Of a stretch of 64,000 bases of DNA, positions 39,529 through 50,395 are shown in pieces; the first letter of the stretch is position 1, and each line of letters begins with the position of its first letter. The translations under genes were made by a program, and so were the position numbers. The stretch is from Burkholderia vietnamiensis LMG 10929 (lineage in GTDB: Bacteria > Pseudomonadota > Gammaproteobacteria > Burkholderiales > Burkholderiaceae). The stretch spans positions 2,046,001-2,110,000 of the forward strand of contig NZ_CP009631.1 of assembly GCF_000959445.1 (NCBI RefSeq). Direction: 5' to 3'. Under the pieces are notes generated by a model. That model ran no database searches. It saw only the letters and a program-made list of their open reading frames with translations, and was not told the origin of the DNA.

Positions 39529-42054
39529 ATGCCAATCATCAAACGACCGTCTTCCTCCTCCGATCGGAAAGAACCTCACTACTCGCTGCGCCGTTCGCCG
39601 TCGGGAGCCTATTACCCCGATGACGACGAGCCCGACGACGCCCGTCGCGCATCGCGCCGCGGCGGCGGCCGCGACGGCGACGGGCGTCGCTCGTTCGGCT
39701 CGCGCGTCGCGCTGTGGTTCGTCGGCCTGTTCGCGACGCTCGCGATCGTCGGCGCGCTGATCGTCGGCTATGCGCTCGTCGTGATGGCGCCGCAGCTGCC
39801 GTCGCTCGACGCGCTGACCAACTACCAGCCGAAGGTGCCGCTGCGCGTGTATTCCGCCGATCACGTGCTGCTCGGCGAGTTCGGTGAGGAGCGCCGCAGT
39901 CTCGTGCGCTTCCAGGACATCCCCGACGTGATGAAGAAGGCGGTGCTCGCGATCGAGGACTACCGCTTCTACGAACACGGCGGCGTCGATTTCCTCGGCA
40001 TCCTGCGCGCGGGCGTGGCCGACCTGCTGCACGGCGGCGCGCGCCAGGGCGCGAGCACGATCACGATGCAGGTCGCGCGCAACTTCTTCCTGTCGAGCGA
40101 GAAGACCTACACGCGCAAGATCTACGAGATGCTGCTCGCGTACAAGATCGAGCGCGCGCTGACGAAGGACCAGATCCTCGAGCTGTACATGAACCAGATC
40201 TATCTGGGCCAGCGCTCGTACGGTTTCGCGGCTGCCGCGCGCGTGTACTTCGGCAAGGACCTGAAGGACATCACGCTCGCCGAGGCGGCGATGCTCGCAG
40301 GGCTGCCGAAGGCGCCGTCCGCGTACAACCCGGTCGTCAATCCGAAGCGCGCGAAGGTGCGTCAGGAATACATCCTCAAGCGCATGCTCGAAATCGGCTA
40401 CATCACGCAGCCGCAGTACGACCAGGCCGTGAAGGAGGAGATCCACGTGCGCACGCCGGGCAACCAGTACGCGGTGCACGGCGAATACGTCGCCGAGATG
40501 GTGCGGCAGATGATGTACGAGCAGTACAAGGATGAAACCTATACGCGCGGGCTGACCGTCACCACGACGATCAACGCGGCCGATCAGGAAGCGGCCTATC
40601 AGGCCGTGCGGCGCGGCATTCTCGACTACGAGCGCCGCCACGGCTATCGCGGGCCGGAAGGGTCGATCAATCTGCCGGCCGCCGGCGACGATCGCGACGA
40701 GGCGGTCGACGACGCGCTCGCCGATCACCCCGACAACGGCGATCTGCAATCGGCCGTGGTGCTGTCGGCGTCGCCGAATGCGGTCGAAGTGCAGTTCGTC
40801 GGCGGCGCGACCACGACGATCGGGCCGGCCGGCCTGCGCTTCGTGTCCGCCGCGCTGAGCCCGCGCGCCAACGCGACGCTGCGGATCAAGCCGGGCTCGA
40901 TCGTGCGCGTGCTGAAGGACGGCAAGACGGGCTGGCAGGTCGTGCAGCTGCCGCAGGTCGAAGGCGCGCTCGTCGCGATCGCGCCGCAGGACGGTGCGAT
41001 CCGTTCGCTGGTCGGCGGCTTCGACTTCAACAAGAGCAAGTTCAACCACGTGACGCAGGCGTGGCGCCAGCCGGGCTCGTCGTTCAAGCCGTTCATTTAT
41101 TCGGCATCGCTCGACAAGGGCATGGGGCCGGCGACGATCATCAACGATGCGCCGCTGTACTTCCCGCCGAGCGTGCCGGGCGGCACCGCGTGGGAGCCGA
41201 AGGACGACGATCAGCCGGACGGCCCGATGTCGATGCGCACCGCGCTGCAGCGCTCGAAGAACCTCGTGTCGATCCGCATCCTCGCGTCGATCGGCACGCA
41301 GTACGCGCAGCAGTACGTGACGCAGCGCTTCGGCTTCGATCCGGCGAAGACGCCGCCGTACCTGCCGATGGCGCTCGGCGCCGGGCTCGTCACGCCGTTG
41401 CAGCTCGCGACCGGCTACGCCGTGTTCGCGAACGGCGGCTACAAGGTCGATCCGTATCTGATCGCCGAAGTCGACGACGCGCGCGGCCAGCCGCTGCAGA
41501 AGTCGCAGCCGGCGGTCGCGGGCAGCACGGCGCCGCGCACGATCGAAGGCCGCAACGCGTACGTGATGAACAGCCTGCTGCATTCGGTCGCGACGGCCGG
41601 CACCGGCGCGGGCACCAACGCGCTCGGCCGCAGCGACCTGCAGGGCAAGACGGGTACGACCAACGATGCGAAGGACGGCTGGTTCGCCGGCTATCAACAG
41701 TCGCTCGTCGCGGTCGCGTGGATGGGCTTCGATCAGCCGAAGAGCCTCGGCAGCCGCGAATTCGGCGCGCAGCTCGCGTTGCCGATCTGGGTGAACTACA
41801 TGCGCACCGCGCTGAACGGCGTGCCCGAGCAGCAGATGCCGATGCCCGACGGGCTGACGACGATCGACGGCGAGCTGTATTACGCCGACCGCACGCCGGG
41901 CAACGGCTTCGTGGCGAGCGTCGACATCAACCCGGCCGAGAACGCGATCAGCGCGAACGACGCACTCGGCTCGGCCGGTGCGGCGGGGCTCGCGCCGCCG
42001 CCCGTCACGCAGCAGGAGAAGCAGCAGATCATGGACATGTTCGAAAGCAAGTAA
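39529..42054 (+). CDS. mrcA: Class A penicillin-binding protein 1a
   Basis: PBP1a polymerises and cross-links peptidoglycan in the periplasm. The 841-residue protein has a charged 58-residue cytoplasmic tail, one membrane anchor (about 59-86), a GT51 transglycosylase domain with catalytic Glu143 in IEDYRFYEHGGVD, and a transpeptidase domain with SSFK (PGSSFKPFIYS), SKN (LQRSKNLVSI) and KTGTT boxes. The sequence between the two domains holds an extra soluble insert (about 340-460). It stands alone here; in many relatives it adjoins pil genes. Confidence 0.96.
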   Translation: MPIIKRPSSSSDRKEPHYSLRRSPSGAYYPDDDEPDDARRASRRGGGRDGDGRRSFGSRVALWFVGLFATLAIVGALIVGYALVVMAPQLPSLDALTNYQPKVPLRVYSADHVLLGEFGEERRSLVRFQDIPDVMKKAVLAIEDYRFYEHGGVDFLGILRAGVADLLHGGARQGASTITMQVARNFFLSSEKTYTRKIYEMLLAYKIERALTKDQILELYMNQIYLGQRSYGFAAAARVYFGKDLKDITLAEAAMLAGLPKAPSAYNPVVNPKRAKVRQEYILKRMLEIGYITQPQYDQAVKEEIHVRTPGNQYAVHGEYVAEMVRQMMYEQYKDETYTRGLTVTTTINAADQEAAYQAVRRGILDYERRHGYRGPEGSINLPAAGDDRDEAVDDALADHPDNGDLQSAVVLSASPNAVEVQFVGGATTTIGPAGLRFVSAALSPRANATLRIKPGSIVRVLKDGKTGWQVVQLPQVEGALVAIAPQDGAIRSLVGGFDFNKSKFNHVTQAWRQPGSSFKPFIYSASLDKGMGPATIINDAPLYFPPSVPGGTAWEPKDDDQPDGPMSMRTALQRSKNLVSIRILASIGTQYAQQYVTQRFGFDPAKTPPYLPMALGAGLVTPLQLATGYAVFANGGYKVDPYLIAEVDDARGQPLQKSQPAVAGSTAPRTIEGRNAYVMNSLLHSVATAGTGAGTNALGRSDLQGKTGTTNDAKDGWFAGYQQSLVAVAWMGFDQPKSLGSREFGAQLALPIWVNYMRTALNGVPEQQMPMPDGLTTIDGELYYADRTPGNGFVASVDINPAENAISANDALGSAGAAGLAPPPVTQQEKQQIMDMFESK

Positions 42055-42464
42055 GCGGAACACTGACGTGTCGACTGCAACGGGCGCCTTCGGGCGCCCG
42101 TTTCGTTTGCGTGCGGCCGCGCGTCGACGGCGATCGCGAACCCGAGCGCGACCGGATGCCGGATGCCGGATGCCGGCGCGACACGCACGCCGATGGTTCG
42201 ATCGTTCGTGTGAGGAATCGCCCGCGCTACGCGTGGCGGATCGCCGCGATGCAGGGGACGGCGATGATCGGGATCACGAAGGGTGGGGTGCGGCGCGCAA
42301 AGCGCCGATGGATCGCGTTCGCCGGCCCCATCTGCCTATTTTGCGTCCGGCCCCGTGCGAGCACGTAAAACGCTGCGCGCTCAACCACTTGCGGAGAGGT
42401 GCGGCGGGTTATCAACAGGGCTGTCAACAAAAACTGGGGATAACCCTGAGCGTCGCGAGCGGGT
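42055..42464. other. Intergenic region downstream of mrcA
   Basis: It starts with a hairpin, AACGGGCGCC/GGCGCCCGTT (42079-42103), a probable terminator with a short T-run for mrcA. The rest has no supported gene. It contains three tandem GGATGCC units near 42154-42174 and two DnaA-box-like 9-mers near 42409 and 42435. Confidence 0.5.
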
Positions 42465-43484
42465 TCAGCGCTGCAGCTGCGCGTGCGCGAGATGCATGCC
42501 GAGCGTGGCCGGATCGGTGTTCGTGCCCGGCAGCAGCACGCCGACCCGCTTGCCCTGCAGCGTTTCGCGCAGCGGGCCGAGCAGCCCCGCGAGCGCGGCC
42601 GCGCACGCGGGCTCGACCGCCAGCTTCAGATGCGAGAACAGGAACAGCATCGCCGCGCGCAGCGCGTCGTCCGACACGGTGACGATCCGGTCGACGTGAC
42701 GCCGGCACAGCTGATAGCTGTATTCCTCGGTGTGCGGCGCCATCAGCGAATCGGCGATGCTCTGCATCGCGCCCATCTTGATCGTGTGGTTCGCCGCGAA
42801 GCTGCGGCACATCGCGTCGGCGCCTTCGGGCTCGACGCCGTACACGTGCACGCGCGGATTCGCGAGGCGCAATGCGGTGGCCATGCCGGCCGCGAGCCCG
42901 CCGCCGCCGATCGGCACGATCACCGCATCGAGGTCGGGCGTCTGCGTCGCCCATTCGTAGCCGAGCGTCGCCGTGCCGAGAATCGTGCGATAGCCGTTGA
43001 ACGGATGGATGAAGAAGCGGCCTTCCTCGGCCTCGACGCGCCGCACGAGGTCGAATGCCTGCGACGCGCTGCCGGCCAGCACGACTTCCGCGCGATACGC
43101 GCGGCACTGCGCGATGCGCGCCGGGCTCGCGGAATGGGGCATCACGACCTTGGCGCTGCTGCCGAGCCGCATCGCCGCATATGCGACGGCCGCCGCATGA
43201 TTGCCGGCCGACACGCAGGTGACGCCGGCGTTCTTGCGCGCTTCGTCGAGCGCGAGCACGTGCGTGAACGCGCCGCGCGCCTTGAAGCTGCCGCTCGCCT
43301 GCAGCAGCTCGAACTTGAAGTTGACGTGCGTACCTTCGAGCGTCGGCAGATCGGCGCGTTCGAATACCGGCGTGCGCGCGACCCAGGGCGACAACGCGAA
43401 ATGCTGCGCGGCGATTTCGTCGAGCGTCGGAATCGGCTCGCCGTCGATCGTCGTATGGGCCGGGCCCGTTGATTCAGTCGACAT
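42465..43484 (-). CDS. PLP-dependent threonine/serine dehydratase family enzyme
   Basis: The 339-residue protein is a fold type II PLP enzyme: the Schiff-base Lys68 in SGSFKARGA, the VSAGNHAAAVAYAA and PIGGGGLAAG phosphate-binding loops. It lacks the C-terminal ACT-type regulatory domain of biosynthetic IlvA, so it is a catabolic or specialised dehydratase (threonine, serine or hydroxyaspartate). It follows argE by 56 bases on the same strand. The substrate cannot be fixed from sequence. Confidence 0.88.
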   Translation of the reverse strand: MSTESTGPAHTTIDGEPIPTLDEIAAQHFALSPWVARTPVFERADLPTLEGTHVNFKFELLQASGSFKARGAFTHVLALDEARKNAGVTCVSAGNHAAAVAYAAMRLGSSAKVVMPHSASPARIAQCRAYRAEVVLAGSASQAFDLVRRVEAEEGRFFIHPFNGYRTILGTATLGYEWATQTPDLDAVIVPIGGGGLAAGMATALRLANPRVHVYGVEPEGADAMCRSFAANHTIKMGAMQSIADSLMAPHTEEYSYQLCRRHVDRIVTVSDDALRAAMLFLFSHLKLAVEPACAAALAGLLGPLRETLQGKRVGVLLPGTNTDPATLGMHLAHAQLQR

Positions 43485-43540
43485 GACGTGGCGGATGGGG
43501 AGAGTGGGGCCGGCCCGCATGCGCAGGCCGGCGCGGGCGG

Positions 43541-44761
43541 TCAGTGCGCGTCGACCGACATGCTGCGGATGAACTTGCGCAGGAACTGCTCGCACGCGGC
43601 GAGCTGCGCGAGCTCGACGTATTCGTTCGGCTTGTGCGCCTGCTCGATGTTGCCGGGCCCGCACACGATGCTCGGAATGCCCGCGCGTTCGAACAGGCCG
43701 GCCTCGGTGCCGTACGCGACCTTGCGCTTGTCCTGATCGGCCGTGAGCGCGCGCACGAGCTGCGTGATCGCGGCCTGCTCGGTCGCGTCGAGGCCCGGCG
43801 CGGCGGCGATCTTCGAGAACTCGATGGCGGCGTTCGGATGCTCGCGGCGCATCTGCGGCAGCAGCGTTTCCTGCGCATACGCTTCGATGCGCGCGAAGAT
43901 CTGCTCGGGATCGAGCGTCGGCAGGTTGCGGAACTCGAAGTCGAACCGGCATTCGGCCGGCACCGTGTTGATCGCGTTGCCGCCCTGGATCGTGCTCGTC
44001 TGCGCGGTCGTGAACGGCACGTCGTACAGCGCGTCGAACGGCCCTTCGGCGCGGAAGCGCTCCGCGAGGTCGCGGATGTGGCAGATCAGGCGCGCCGCGT
44101 ACTCGATCGCGTTCAGCCCCTTCGGCGTCAGCGACGAGTGCGCCGCATGGCCGCGCACGCAGCAACGGTATGCGTTGATGCCCTTGTGCGCGATGATCGG
44201 GCGCATGCTGGTCGGCTCGCCGACGATGCAGCCCGACGGCTTCACGCCGCGCTTGACCAGATCGGCGATCAACAGCGGCGCGCCGGCGCAGCCGATTTCC
44301 TCGTCGTAGGACAGCGCGAAGTGGATCGGCTTCGCGAGCCTGGCTGCCTGCATCTCGGGCAGCAGCGCGAGCGCCGCGCCGATGAAGCCCTTCATGTCGC
44401 AAGTGCCGCGGCCGTACAGGCGGCCGTCGCGCAGCTGCGGCGCGAACGGGTCGCTGTCCCACTGCTGGCCGTCGACCGGCACGACGTCGGTGTGACCCGA
44501 CAGCACGATGCCGCCATCGGTCGAGCCGTCGTGCGCGGGCACCGTGGCGAACAGATTCGCCCAGCCGTCGCGCGCGTCGTGCGTGAGCGTCGACTCGATG
44601 CCGCTCGCGGCGAGCGCGTCGCGCACCGTTTCGATCAGGCCGAGGTTCGGCACGCGGCTCGTCGTGTCCATCGACACCAGCCGCTCGATCGACGGCAGGC
44701 TGACGAGCGACGCGTCGGGTTGATCGGCGGCGGAAGGTGCCGGCGCGTCGAGGATGGACAT
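43541..44761 (-). CDS. argE: Acetylornithine deacetylase
   Basis: ArgE hydrolyses N-acetylornithine to ornithine in arginine synthesis. The 406-residue M20 metallopeptidase-fold protein has the zinc ligands in LSGHTDVVPVDGQQWDSDPF and GTCDMKG, the catalytic Glu in LSYDEEIGCAGA and the conserved IAHKGINAYRCCVRGHAAH dimerisation block. The start at 44761 gives the family N-terminus. It is followed by a PLP dehydratase gene in the same direction. Confidence 0.93.
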   Translation of the reverse strand: MSILDAPAPSAADQPDASLVSLPSIERLVSMDTTSRVPNLGLIETVRDALAASGIESTLTHDARDGWANLFATVPAHDGSTDGGIVLSGHTDVVPVDGQQWDSDPFAPQLRDGRLYGRGTCDMKGFIGAALALLPEMQAARLAKPIHFALSYDEEIGCAGAPLLIADLVKRGVKPSGCIVGEPTSMRPIIAHKGINAYRCCVRGHAAHSSLTPKGLNAIEYAARLICHIRDLAERFRAEGPFDALYDVPFTTAQTSTIQGGNAINTVPAECRFDFEFRNLPTLDPEQIFARIEAYAQETLLPQMRREHPNAAIEFSKIAAAPGLDATEQAAITQLVRALTADQDKRKVAYGTEAGLFERAGIPSIVCGPGNIEQAHKPNEYVELAQLAACEQFLRKFIRSMSVDAH

Positions 44762-44879
44762 GGCAAAACTCCGTCTGAGGAATGGGAAAATCATACTCAA
44801 AAACGCGTCGCGCCGCCTTTGCCGCACGCGATGCGGCGCAGCATCGCGTGCGTGGTGCCTGGTGCGTGCGTGCCGCCGC

Positions 44880-47800
44880 TCAGCGTGCGGCGCTCGGCGC
44901 GAGCGCGCGCAGCGTCTCCTTGATCGTCGACACGCGGATCGCCAGATCCGGCGAGCGCGTCTCGATGCGCAGCTTGTCCTGCCCGGCGAGCTTGATGTGC
45001 CGATGCTTCTGCACCATCTCGATGATGCGCATCGGATCGATCGGCGGGTTCGGCTCGAACTGCAGCCCGATCGCGACCTCGCTCGCGTCGATCTTGACGA
45101 TGCCGAGCGGCTTCGCGGCGAGCCGCAGCCGGTGCGTCTCGACGAGCGCCTGCGCCTGCGGCGGCAGCTTGCCGAAGCGGTCGATCAGCTCTTCCTGGAT
45201 GCCGTCGATCGCATCGCCGTGCTCGCAGTTCGCCAGCCGCTTGTAGAGCGACAAGCGCTCCTGCACGTCCGCGCAGTAGTCGGCCGGCAGGATCGCGGGC
45301 GCATGCAGGTTGATCTCGGTCGTCGCGGCGAGCGGGGCGGTGAGGTCCGGCTCCTTGCCGTTCTTCAGCGCCTTCACCGCGTCGTTCAGCATGTCGGTGT
45401 ACAGCTGAAAGCCGATCTCGTGGATCTCGCCCGACTGCTTGTCGCCGAGCACCTCGCCGGTGCCGCGGATCTCGAGGTCGTGCATCGCCAGATAGAAGCC
45501 CGAGCCGAGCTCCTCCATCTGCTGGATCGCCTCGAGCCGGCGCTGCGCCTGCTTGGTCAGCGACTGCGGATCGTGCACCAGCAGGTACGCATAAGCCTGG
45601 TGGTGCGAGCGGCCGACGCGGCCGCGCAGCTGGTGAAGCTGCGCGAGGCCGAACTTGTCGGCGCGGTGCATGATGATCGTGTTCGCGCTCGGCACGTCGA
45701 TGCCGGTCTCGATGATCGTCGTGCAGAGCAGGACGTTCGCGCGCTGCGCGACGAAATCGCGCATCACGCGCTCGAGCTCGCGCTCGTGCATCTGGCCGTG
45801 CGCGATCACGATGCGCGCCTCGGGCACCAGTGCCTCGAGCATCGCCTTGCGGTTCTCGATCGTCTCGACCTCGTTGTGCAGGAAGTACACCTGGCCGCCG
45901 CGCTTCAGTTCGCGCAGCATCGCCTCGCGGATCACGCTTTCTTCCTCGCGCCGCACGAAGGTCTTGATCGCGAGCCGCTTCTGCGGCGCGGTCGCGATCA
46001 CCGAGAAGTCGCGCAGCCCTTCGAGCGCCATGCCGAGCGTGCGCGGGATCGGCGTCGCGGTGAGCGTCAGCACGTCGACCTCCGCGCGCAGCGCCTTCAG
46101 CGCTTCCTTCTGACGTACGCCGAAGCGATGCTCCTCGTCGATGATCACGAGGCCCAGGCGCTTGAACTGCACGTCGGACGACAGCAGCTTGTGCGTGCCG
46201 ATCACGATGTCGACGCTGCCTTCGTTGATCTGCGCGATCGCCGCATTGACTTCCTTCGCGGTCTTGAAGCGCGACAGCTCGACGATGCGCACCGGCCAGT
46301 CGGCGAAGCGGTCGGCGAAGGTCTGCGTGTGCTGCTCGGCGAGCAGCGTGGTCGGCGACAGCAGCGCGACCTGCTTGCCGCCCATCACCGCGATGAACGC
46401 CGCGCGCAGCGCGACCTCGGTCTTGCCGAAGCCGACGTCGCCGCACACGAGGCGGTCCATCGGCTTGCCGCTCGTCATGTCGCCGATCACGGCGGCGATC
46501 GCGGCCGCCTGGTCTGGCGTTTCCTCGAAACCGAAGCTCTCCGCGAACTTCACGTAGTCGCGCGGATCGAGCGCGAACGCGTGGCCTTCGCGCGCGGCGC
46601 GGCGCGCGTACAGGTTCAGCAGCTCGGCGGCCGTGTCGCGGATCTGCTGCGCCGCCTTGCGCTTCGCGCGTTCCCACTGGCCCGAACCGAGCGCGTGCAG
46701 CGGTGCGCTGTCGGGATCGGCGCCGCTGTAGCGCGAGATCACGTGCAGTTGCGCGACCGGCACGTAGAGCTTGCTGTCGCCCGCGTATTCGAGATGCAGG
46801 AATTCCGTCTCGCCTTCGCCGAGATCCATCGACACGAGGCCCATGTAGCGGCCGATCCCGTGTTGCGCATGGACGACCGGATCGCCGACCTTCAGCTCCG
46901 ACAGGTCGCGCACCATCGCGTCGACGTTGCTCGCCTGTTCCTGGCGCCGGCGCCCCGCGCGGCGGCCGAGCGCGCCGTACAGCTCGGTTTCGGTGACGAT
47001 CGCGTAGCCTTCGGCCGGCACCGCGAAGCCGCTGGCGAGCGGCGCGACGCCGAGCGCGAACGGCGCGTCGCTGTCGAGCCAGCCCGCGAAGTGGTCGTTC
47101 GACGTGGGGCGCAGCCGATGCTCGGCGAGCAGTTGCAGGATCGTTTCGCGGCGGCCGGCCGATTCGACCGTCAGCAGCACGCGCTTGCCCGACGACTCGA
47201 CGAACGTGCGCAGCGCGGCGAGCGGATCGTCGGCATGGCGGTCGACCGTCAGCTCGGGCAGCGCCGTCGCCCAGCCGCCGGCCGGCTGCGCGGGCAGCAC
47301 GACGCGCGCGAACGGTTTTGCGAACGCGAAGAAATCCTCGTCCGACAGGAACAGCCGCTGCGGCTCGAGGATCGGCCGTTCGCGATCGTGCGCGAGGAAC
47401 GCGTGGCGTTGCTTCGTATCGGCGGTGAAGCGGCGGATCGACGCCTCGAGGTCGCCGGTGAACACCAGATGCGCGGCCTGCGGCAGGTAGTGAAACAGCG
47501 TGGCCGTCTCGTCGAAGAACAGCGGCAGGTAATACTCGATGCCGGCCGACGGGACGCCGTTGCCGATGTCCTTGTAGATCGGCGCGCGGCTCGGATCGCC
47601 TTCGAAGGTCTCGCGCCAGCGGCTGCGGAACGCCGTGCGTGCGGCCTCGTCGAACGGAAATTCGCGGCCGGGCAGCAGGCGCACGTCGCGCACCGGGTAC
47701 AGGCTGCGCTGCGTATCGGGATCGAACGCGCGGATCGAGTCGACCTGATCGTCGAACAGGTCGATCCGGTACGGCAGCGGCGAGCCCATCGGATACAGGT

Positions 47801-48335
47801 CGATCAGCGAGCCGCGCACGCAGTATTCGCCGGGCCGCACGACCTGGCTCACGTGCTCGTAGCCGGCGAGCGTTAGCTGCGCTTTCAGCTTCGCCTCGTC
47901 GAGCCGCTCGCCCTGCGCGAACGCGAACGTGTAGGCGGCCATGAACGACGCGGGCGGCATCCGGTACAGCGCGGTGGTCGCGGGCACCAGCAGGATGTCG
48001 CAGCGGCCCTCGCCGAGGTCGTGCAGCGTCGCGAGCCGCTCGGAGACGAGATCCTGGTGCGGCGAGAACGTGTCGTACGGCAGCGTCTCCCAGTCCGGCA
48101 GCAGGCGTACGCGCGCATCCGGCGAGAAGTAGCGCAGCTCCTGCGACAGCCGCTGTGCGTCGACCGCATTCGCGCAGATCACCGCGAGGAGCGGGACCGC
48201 GTCGCGGTTCTCGGCAAGATAGCGGGCGATGGCGAGTGCGTCTGCGGAGCCGTGCGCGCCGTCGAAGATGAAGCGCTGGCCCGGTTTGACGCGGGCGACG
48301 GGCGAGGCGAACGGGTTGGTAGCGGTGTCTGGCAT
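44880..48335 (-). CDS. mfd: Transcription-repair coupling factor Mfd
   Basis: Mfd removes stalled RNA polymerase and recruits UvrA. The 1151-residue protein has the UvrB-homology N-terminal domains ([13 protein letters not shown] onward), the RNAP-interacting CarD-like domain (about 480-545; [16 protein letters not shown]), the translocase with Walker [17 protein letters not shown] and DEEH box ([14 protein letters not shown]), and the C-terminal TRCF domain. The start at 48335 is preferred; 48359 would add 8 residues. It is divergent from ispD. Confidence 0.97.
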   Translation of the reverse strand: MPDTATNPFASPVARVKPGQRFIFDGAHGSADALAIARYLAENRDAVPLLAVICANAVDAQRLSQELRYFSPDARVRLLPDWETLPYDTFSPHQDLVSERLATLHDLGEGRCDILLVPATTALYRMPPASFMAAYTFAFAQGERLDEAKLKAQLTLAGYEHVSQVVRPGEYCVRGSLIDLYPMGSPLPYRIDLFDDQVDSIRAFDPDTQRSLYPVRDVRLLPGREFPFDEAARTAFRSRWRETFEGDPSRAPIYKDIGNGVPSAGIEYYLPLFFDETATLFHYLPQAAHLVFTGDLEASIRRFTADTKQRHAFLAHDRERPILEPQRLFLSDEDFFAFAKPFARVVLPAQPAGGWATALPELTVDRHADDPLAALRTFVESSGKRVLLTVESAGRRETILQLLAEHRLRPTSNDHFAGWLDSDAPFALGVAPLASGFAVPAEGYAIVTETELYGALGRRAGRRRQEQASNVDAMVRDLSELKVGDPVVHAQHGIGRYMGLVSMDLGEGETEFLHLEYAGDSKLYVPVAQLHVISRYSGADPDSAPLHALGSGQWERAKRKAAQQIRDTAAELLNLYARRAAREGHAFALDPRDYVKFAESFGFEETPDQAAAIAAVIGDMTSGKPMDRLVCGDVGFGKTEVALRAAFIAVMGGKQVALLSPTTLLAEQHTQTFADRFADWPVRIVELSRFKTAKEVNAAIAQINEGSVDIVIGTHKLLSSDVQFKRLGLVIIDEEHRFGVRQKEALKALRAEVDVLTLTATPIPRTLGMALEGLRDFSVIATAPQKRLAIKTFVRREEESVIREAMLRELKRGGQVYFLHNEVETIENRKAMLEALVPEARIVIAHGQMHERELERVMRDFVAQRANVLLCTTIIETGIDVPSANTIIMHRADKFGLAQLHQLRGRVGRSHHQAYAYLLVHDPQSLTKQAQRRLEAIQQMEELGSGFYLAMHDLEIRGTGEVLGDKQSGEIHEIGFQLYTDMLNDAVKALKNGKEPDLTAPLAATTEINLHAPAILPADYCADVQERLSLYKRLANCEHGDAIDGIQEELIDRFGKLPPQAQALVETHRLRLAAKPLGIVKIDASEVAIGLQFEPNPPIDPMRIIEMVQKHRHIKLAGQDKLRIETRSPDLAIRVSTIKETLRALAPSAAR

Positions 48336-48395
48336 AGGGACGGCAGGGGTGGCGGGCACGGGCGCAGCGCGGTGCGCCGGTCGAGACGAAAGACC

Positions 48396-48406
48396 TATTA
48401 TAAAAT
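48396..48406. promoter_or_regulatory. Shared AT-rich core of the mfd and ispD promoters
   Basis: TATTATAAAAT in the 108-base divergent gap contains a perfect TATAAT -10 box on the minus strand (48397-48402), 62 bases from the mfd start, and TAAAAT on the plus strand toward ispD. Convincing -35 boxes were not identified. Confidence 0.5.
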
Positions 48407-48443
48407 CCGCTTCTCGATTTCACCTTTCCGGCGTTCTCCGTTC

Positions 48444-49154
48444 GTGACACCCCGACTTTTTGCCCTGATTCCCTGCGCCGGCACGGGCAGCCGCTCCGGT
48501 TCGGCCGTGCCGAAGCAATACCGCACGCTGGCCGGTCGCGCGCTTCTCCATTACACGCTCGCCGCGTTCGACGCCTGCAGCGAGTTCGCCCAGACGCTCG
48601 TCGTGCTCGCGCCCGACGATACCCATTTCGACGCACGCCGCTTCGCGGGCCTGCGCTTCGCGGTGCGCCGCTGCGGCGGCGGCTCGCGTCAGGCGTCGGT
48701 ACTCAACGGGCTGCTCGGGCTCGCCGAGTTCGGCGCGACCGACCAGGACTGGGTGCTCGTGCATGACGCCGCGCGCCCCGGCATCACGCCGACGCTGATC
48801 CGCACGCTGGTCGCGACGCTGAAGGACGATCCGGTGGGCGGCATCCTCGCGCTGCCGGTCGCCGATACGCTCAAGCGCGTGCCGACGGGCGGCGACGCGA
48901 TCGCGCGCACCGAGTCGCGCGACGCGCTGTGGCAGGCGCAGACGCCACAGATGTTTCGCATCGGCATGCTGCGCGACGCCATCCTGCGCGCGCAGCGCGA
49001 AGGGCACGACCTGACCGACGAGGCGAGCGCGATCGAATGGGCGGGCCATACGCCGCGCGTCGTGCAGGGCAGCCTGCGCAACTTCAAGGTCACGTACCCG
49101 GAAGACTTCGCGCTCGCGGAAGCGATTCTCGCGGCTCCCGCGCACGCCTCCTGA
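48444..49154 (+). CDS. ispD: 2-C-methyl-D-erythritol 4-phosphate cytidylyltransferase
   Basis: IspD makes CDP-methylerythritol in the MEP isoprenoid pathway. The 236-residue protein has the nucleotide-binding [20 protein letters not shown] loop, VHDAARPGI and the metal/catalytic TPQMFR and DEASAIEW motifs. A GTG at 48444 ([10 protein letters not shown]) is chosen because it fits the family N-terminus; the longer open frame upstream is antisense to mfd. ispF follows after 28 bases. Confidence 0.95.
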   Translation: MTPRLFALIPCAGTGSRSGSAVPKQYRTLAGRALLHYTLAAFDACSEFAQTLVVLAPDDTHFDARRFAGLRFAVRRCGGGSRQASVLNGLLGLAEFGATDQDWVLVHDAARPGITPTLIRTLVATLKDDPVGGILALPVADTLKRVPTGGDAIARTESRDALWQAQTPQMFRIGMLRDAILRAQREGHDLTDEASAIEWAGHTPRVVQGSLRNFKVTYPEDFALAEAILAAPAHAS

Positions 49155-49182
49155 CTTTCACTTCATCTCAACCGGAACACGC

Positions 49183-49659
49183 ATGGATTTCAGAATCGGA
49201 CAAGGCTACGACGTGCATCAGCTCGTCCCGGGGCGCCCGCTCATCATCGGCGGCGTGACGATTCCGTACGAGCGCGGGCTGCTCGGCCACTCGGATGCGG
49301 ACGTGCTGCTGCACGCGATCACCGACGCGCTGTTCGGCGCGGCGGCGCTCGGCGACATCGGCCGCCATTTCTCCGACACCGACGCCGCCTTCAAGGGCGC
49401 GGACAGCCGCGTGCTGCTGCGCGAATGCGCGGCGCGCGTGAAGGCGGCCGGCTTCACGATCCAGAACGTCGACAGCACCGTGATCGCGCAGGCGCCGAAG
49501 CTCGCGCCGCACATCGACGGCATGCGCGCGAACATCGCGGCCGACCTCGGCTTGCCGCTCGAACGCGTGAACGTGAAGGCGAAGACCAACGAGAAGCTCG
49601 GCTATCTCGGCCGCGGCGACGGCATCGAGGCGCAGGCGGCCGCGCTGCTGGTGAAGTAG
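49183..49659 (+). CDS. ispF: 2-C-methyl-D-erythritol 2,4-cyclodiphosphate synthase
   Basis: IspF cyclises CDP-ME-2P to MEcPP, two steps after IspD in the MEP pathway. The 158-residue protein has the zinc site DxH (GQGYDVHQL) and a His in [20 protein letters not shown], with the ADIG-type [19 protein letters not shown], and ends [16 protein letters not shown]. All family blocks are intact. A long terminator follows. Confidence 0.97.
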   Translation: MDFRIGQGYDVHQLVPGRPLIIGGVTIPYERGLLGHSDADVLLHAITDALFGAAALGDIGRHFSDTDAAFKGADSRVLLRECAARVKAAGFTIQNVDSTVIAQAPKLAPHIDGMRANIAADLGLPLERVNVKAKTNEKLGYLGRGDGIEAQAAALLVK

Positions 49660-49726
49660 CGGTTGCGCGTGCGCGTCGCAGGCCGGTTCGATCCGGCGTG
49701 CGGTGTGCCGCATGTGCCGCCCGAAT

Positions 49727-49763
49727 GACAAATGCCACGCTGATGCGTGGCATTTGTCGTTTT
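49727..49763. terminator. Bidirectional terminator between ispF and ahpD
   Basis: A perfect 14-base stem (GACAAATGCCACGC and its complement) with a four-base loop is followed by a short T-run. It lies between the convergent genes. Confidence 0.9.
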
Positions 49764-49791
49764 GCGGGGCGGGCCGCTGCGGCCCGCGCGC

Positions 49792-50319
49792 TTATGCGCC
49801 TTCGGCGGCGATTACCTGCGCGGCGGCGTTGATCACCGACGCGATGCGGCCGACGTCGCGCAGCTGCGTCGTCGTCATGCCTTGCTCGTTCTTCAGCAGC
49901 GCATAGTGCGACTGCACGCAGAAGTGGCACTTGCCGACGATCGACGCGGCGAGCGCATACATCTCGAAGCGACGCTTGTCGACGCCGCCGTGCGACGCAT
50001 ACGCGCCCATCCGCAGCTCGGCGCGCTGCGTCTTCAGGTCGGCGTCGTCGGCCATCTCGACATACGGATACCAGGTGTTGTTCATCCCCATCAGCGCGGC
50101 CGCGGTCAGCGCCGCGTTCGTCTCTTCGGGCGACAGCACGCCGGCTTCGCGGATCGTCTTGACGAGCACCGTGCTCTTCGCCGCGAACGCCGCCGCCAGC
50201 GCGACGCCGACCGCATCGTTGCCCTCCAGCGACGAACGCGAGATCGTGCCATCGAGGTTCAGGCGAATGTCTTTCGCGTAGTCGGGGATGTGCGCCTTAA
50301 TCGAGTCGATGAATTCCAT
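49792..50319 (-). CDS. ahpD: Alkyl hydroperoxide reductase AhpD
   Basis: AhpD is a CxxC carboxymuconolactone decarboxylase-fold protein that reduces AhpC. The 175-residue protein has the redox pair Cys131/Cys134 in IVGKCHFCVQSHYALL, with the nearby His of the proton relay. It is downstream of ahpC on the same strand, with a hairpin terminator between them that may let only part of the transcription through. Confidence 0.95.
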   Translation of the reverse strand: MEFIDSIKAHIPDYAKDIRLNLDGTISRSSLEGNDAVGVALAAAFAAKSTVLVKTIREAGVLSPEETNAALTAAALMGMNNTWYPYVEMADDADLKTQRAELRMGAYASHGGVDKRRFEMYALAASIVGKCHFCVQSHYALLKNEQGMTTTQLRDVGRIASVINAAAQVIAAEGA

Positions 50320-50344
50320 TGATATCTCCTATGGGTTGGCCGTT

Positions 50345-50381
50345 AAAAAAGCCCGCAGGCAGCACGTGCGCCGCGGGCTTC
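50345..50381 (-). terminator. Hairpin between ahpC and ahpD
   Basis: Read on the minus strand, GAAGCCCGCGG and a matching GCGGGCTTTTTT pair around a longer loop, ending in six T. It probably attenuates ahpD expression relative to ahpC. Confidence 0.75.
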
Positions 50382-50395
50382 GAGCATCGATGCGC

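Noticed and set aside
44754..47876. 1040-residue plus-strand open frame
   Set aside because: It is antisense to mfd and has no recognisable domain.
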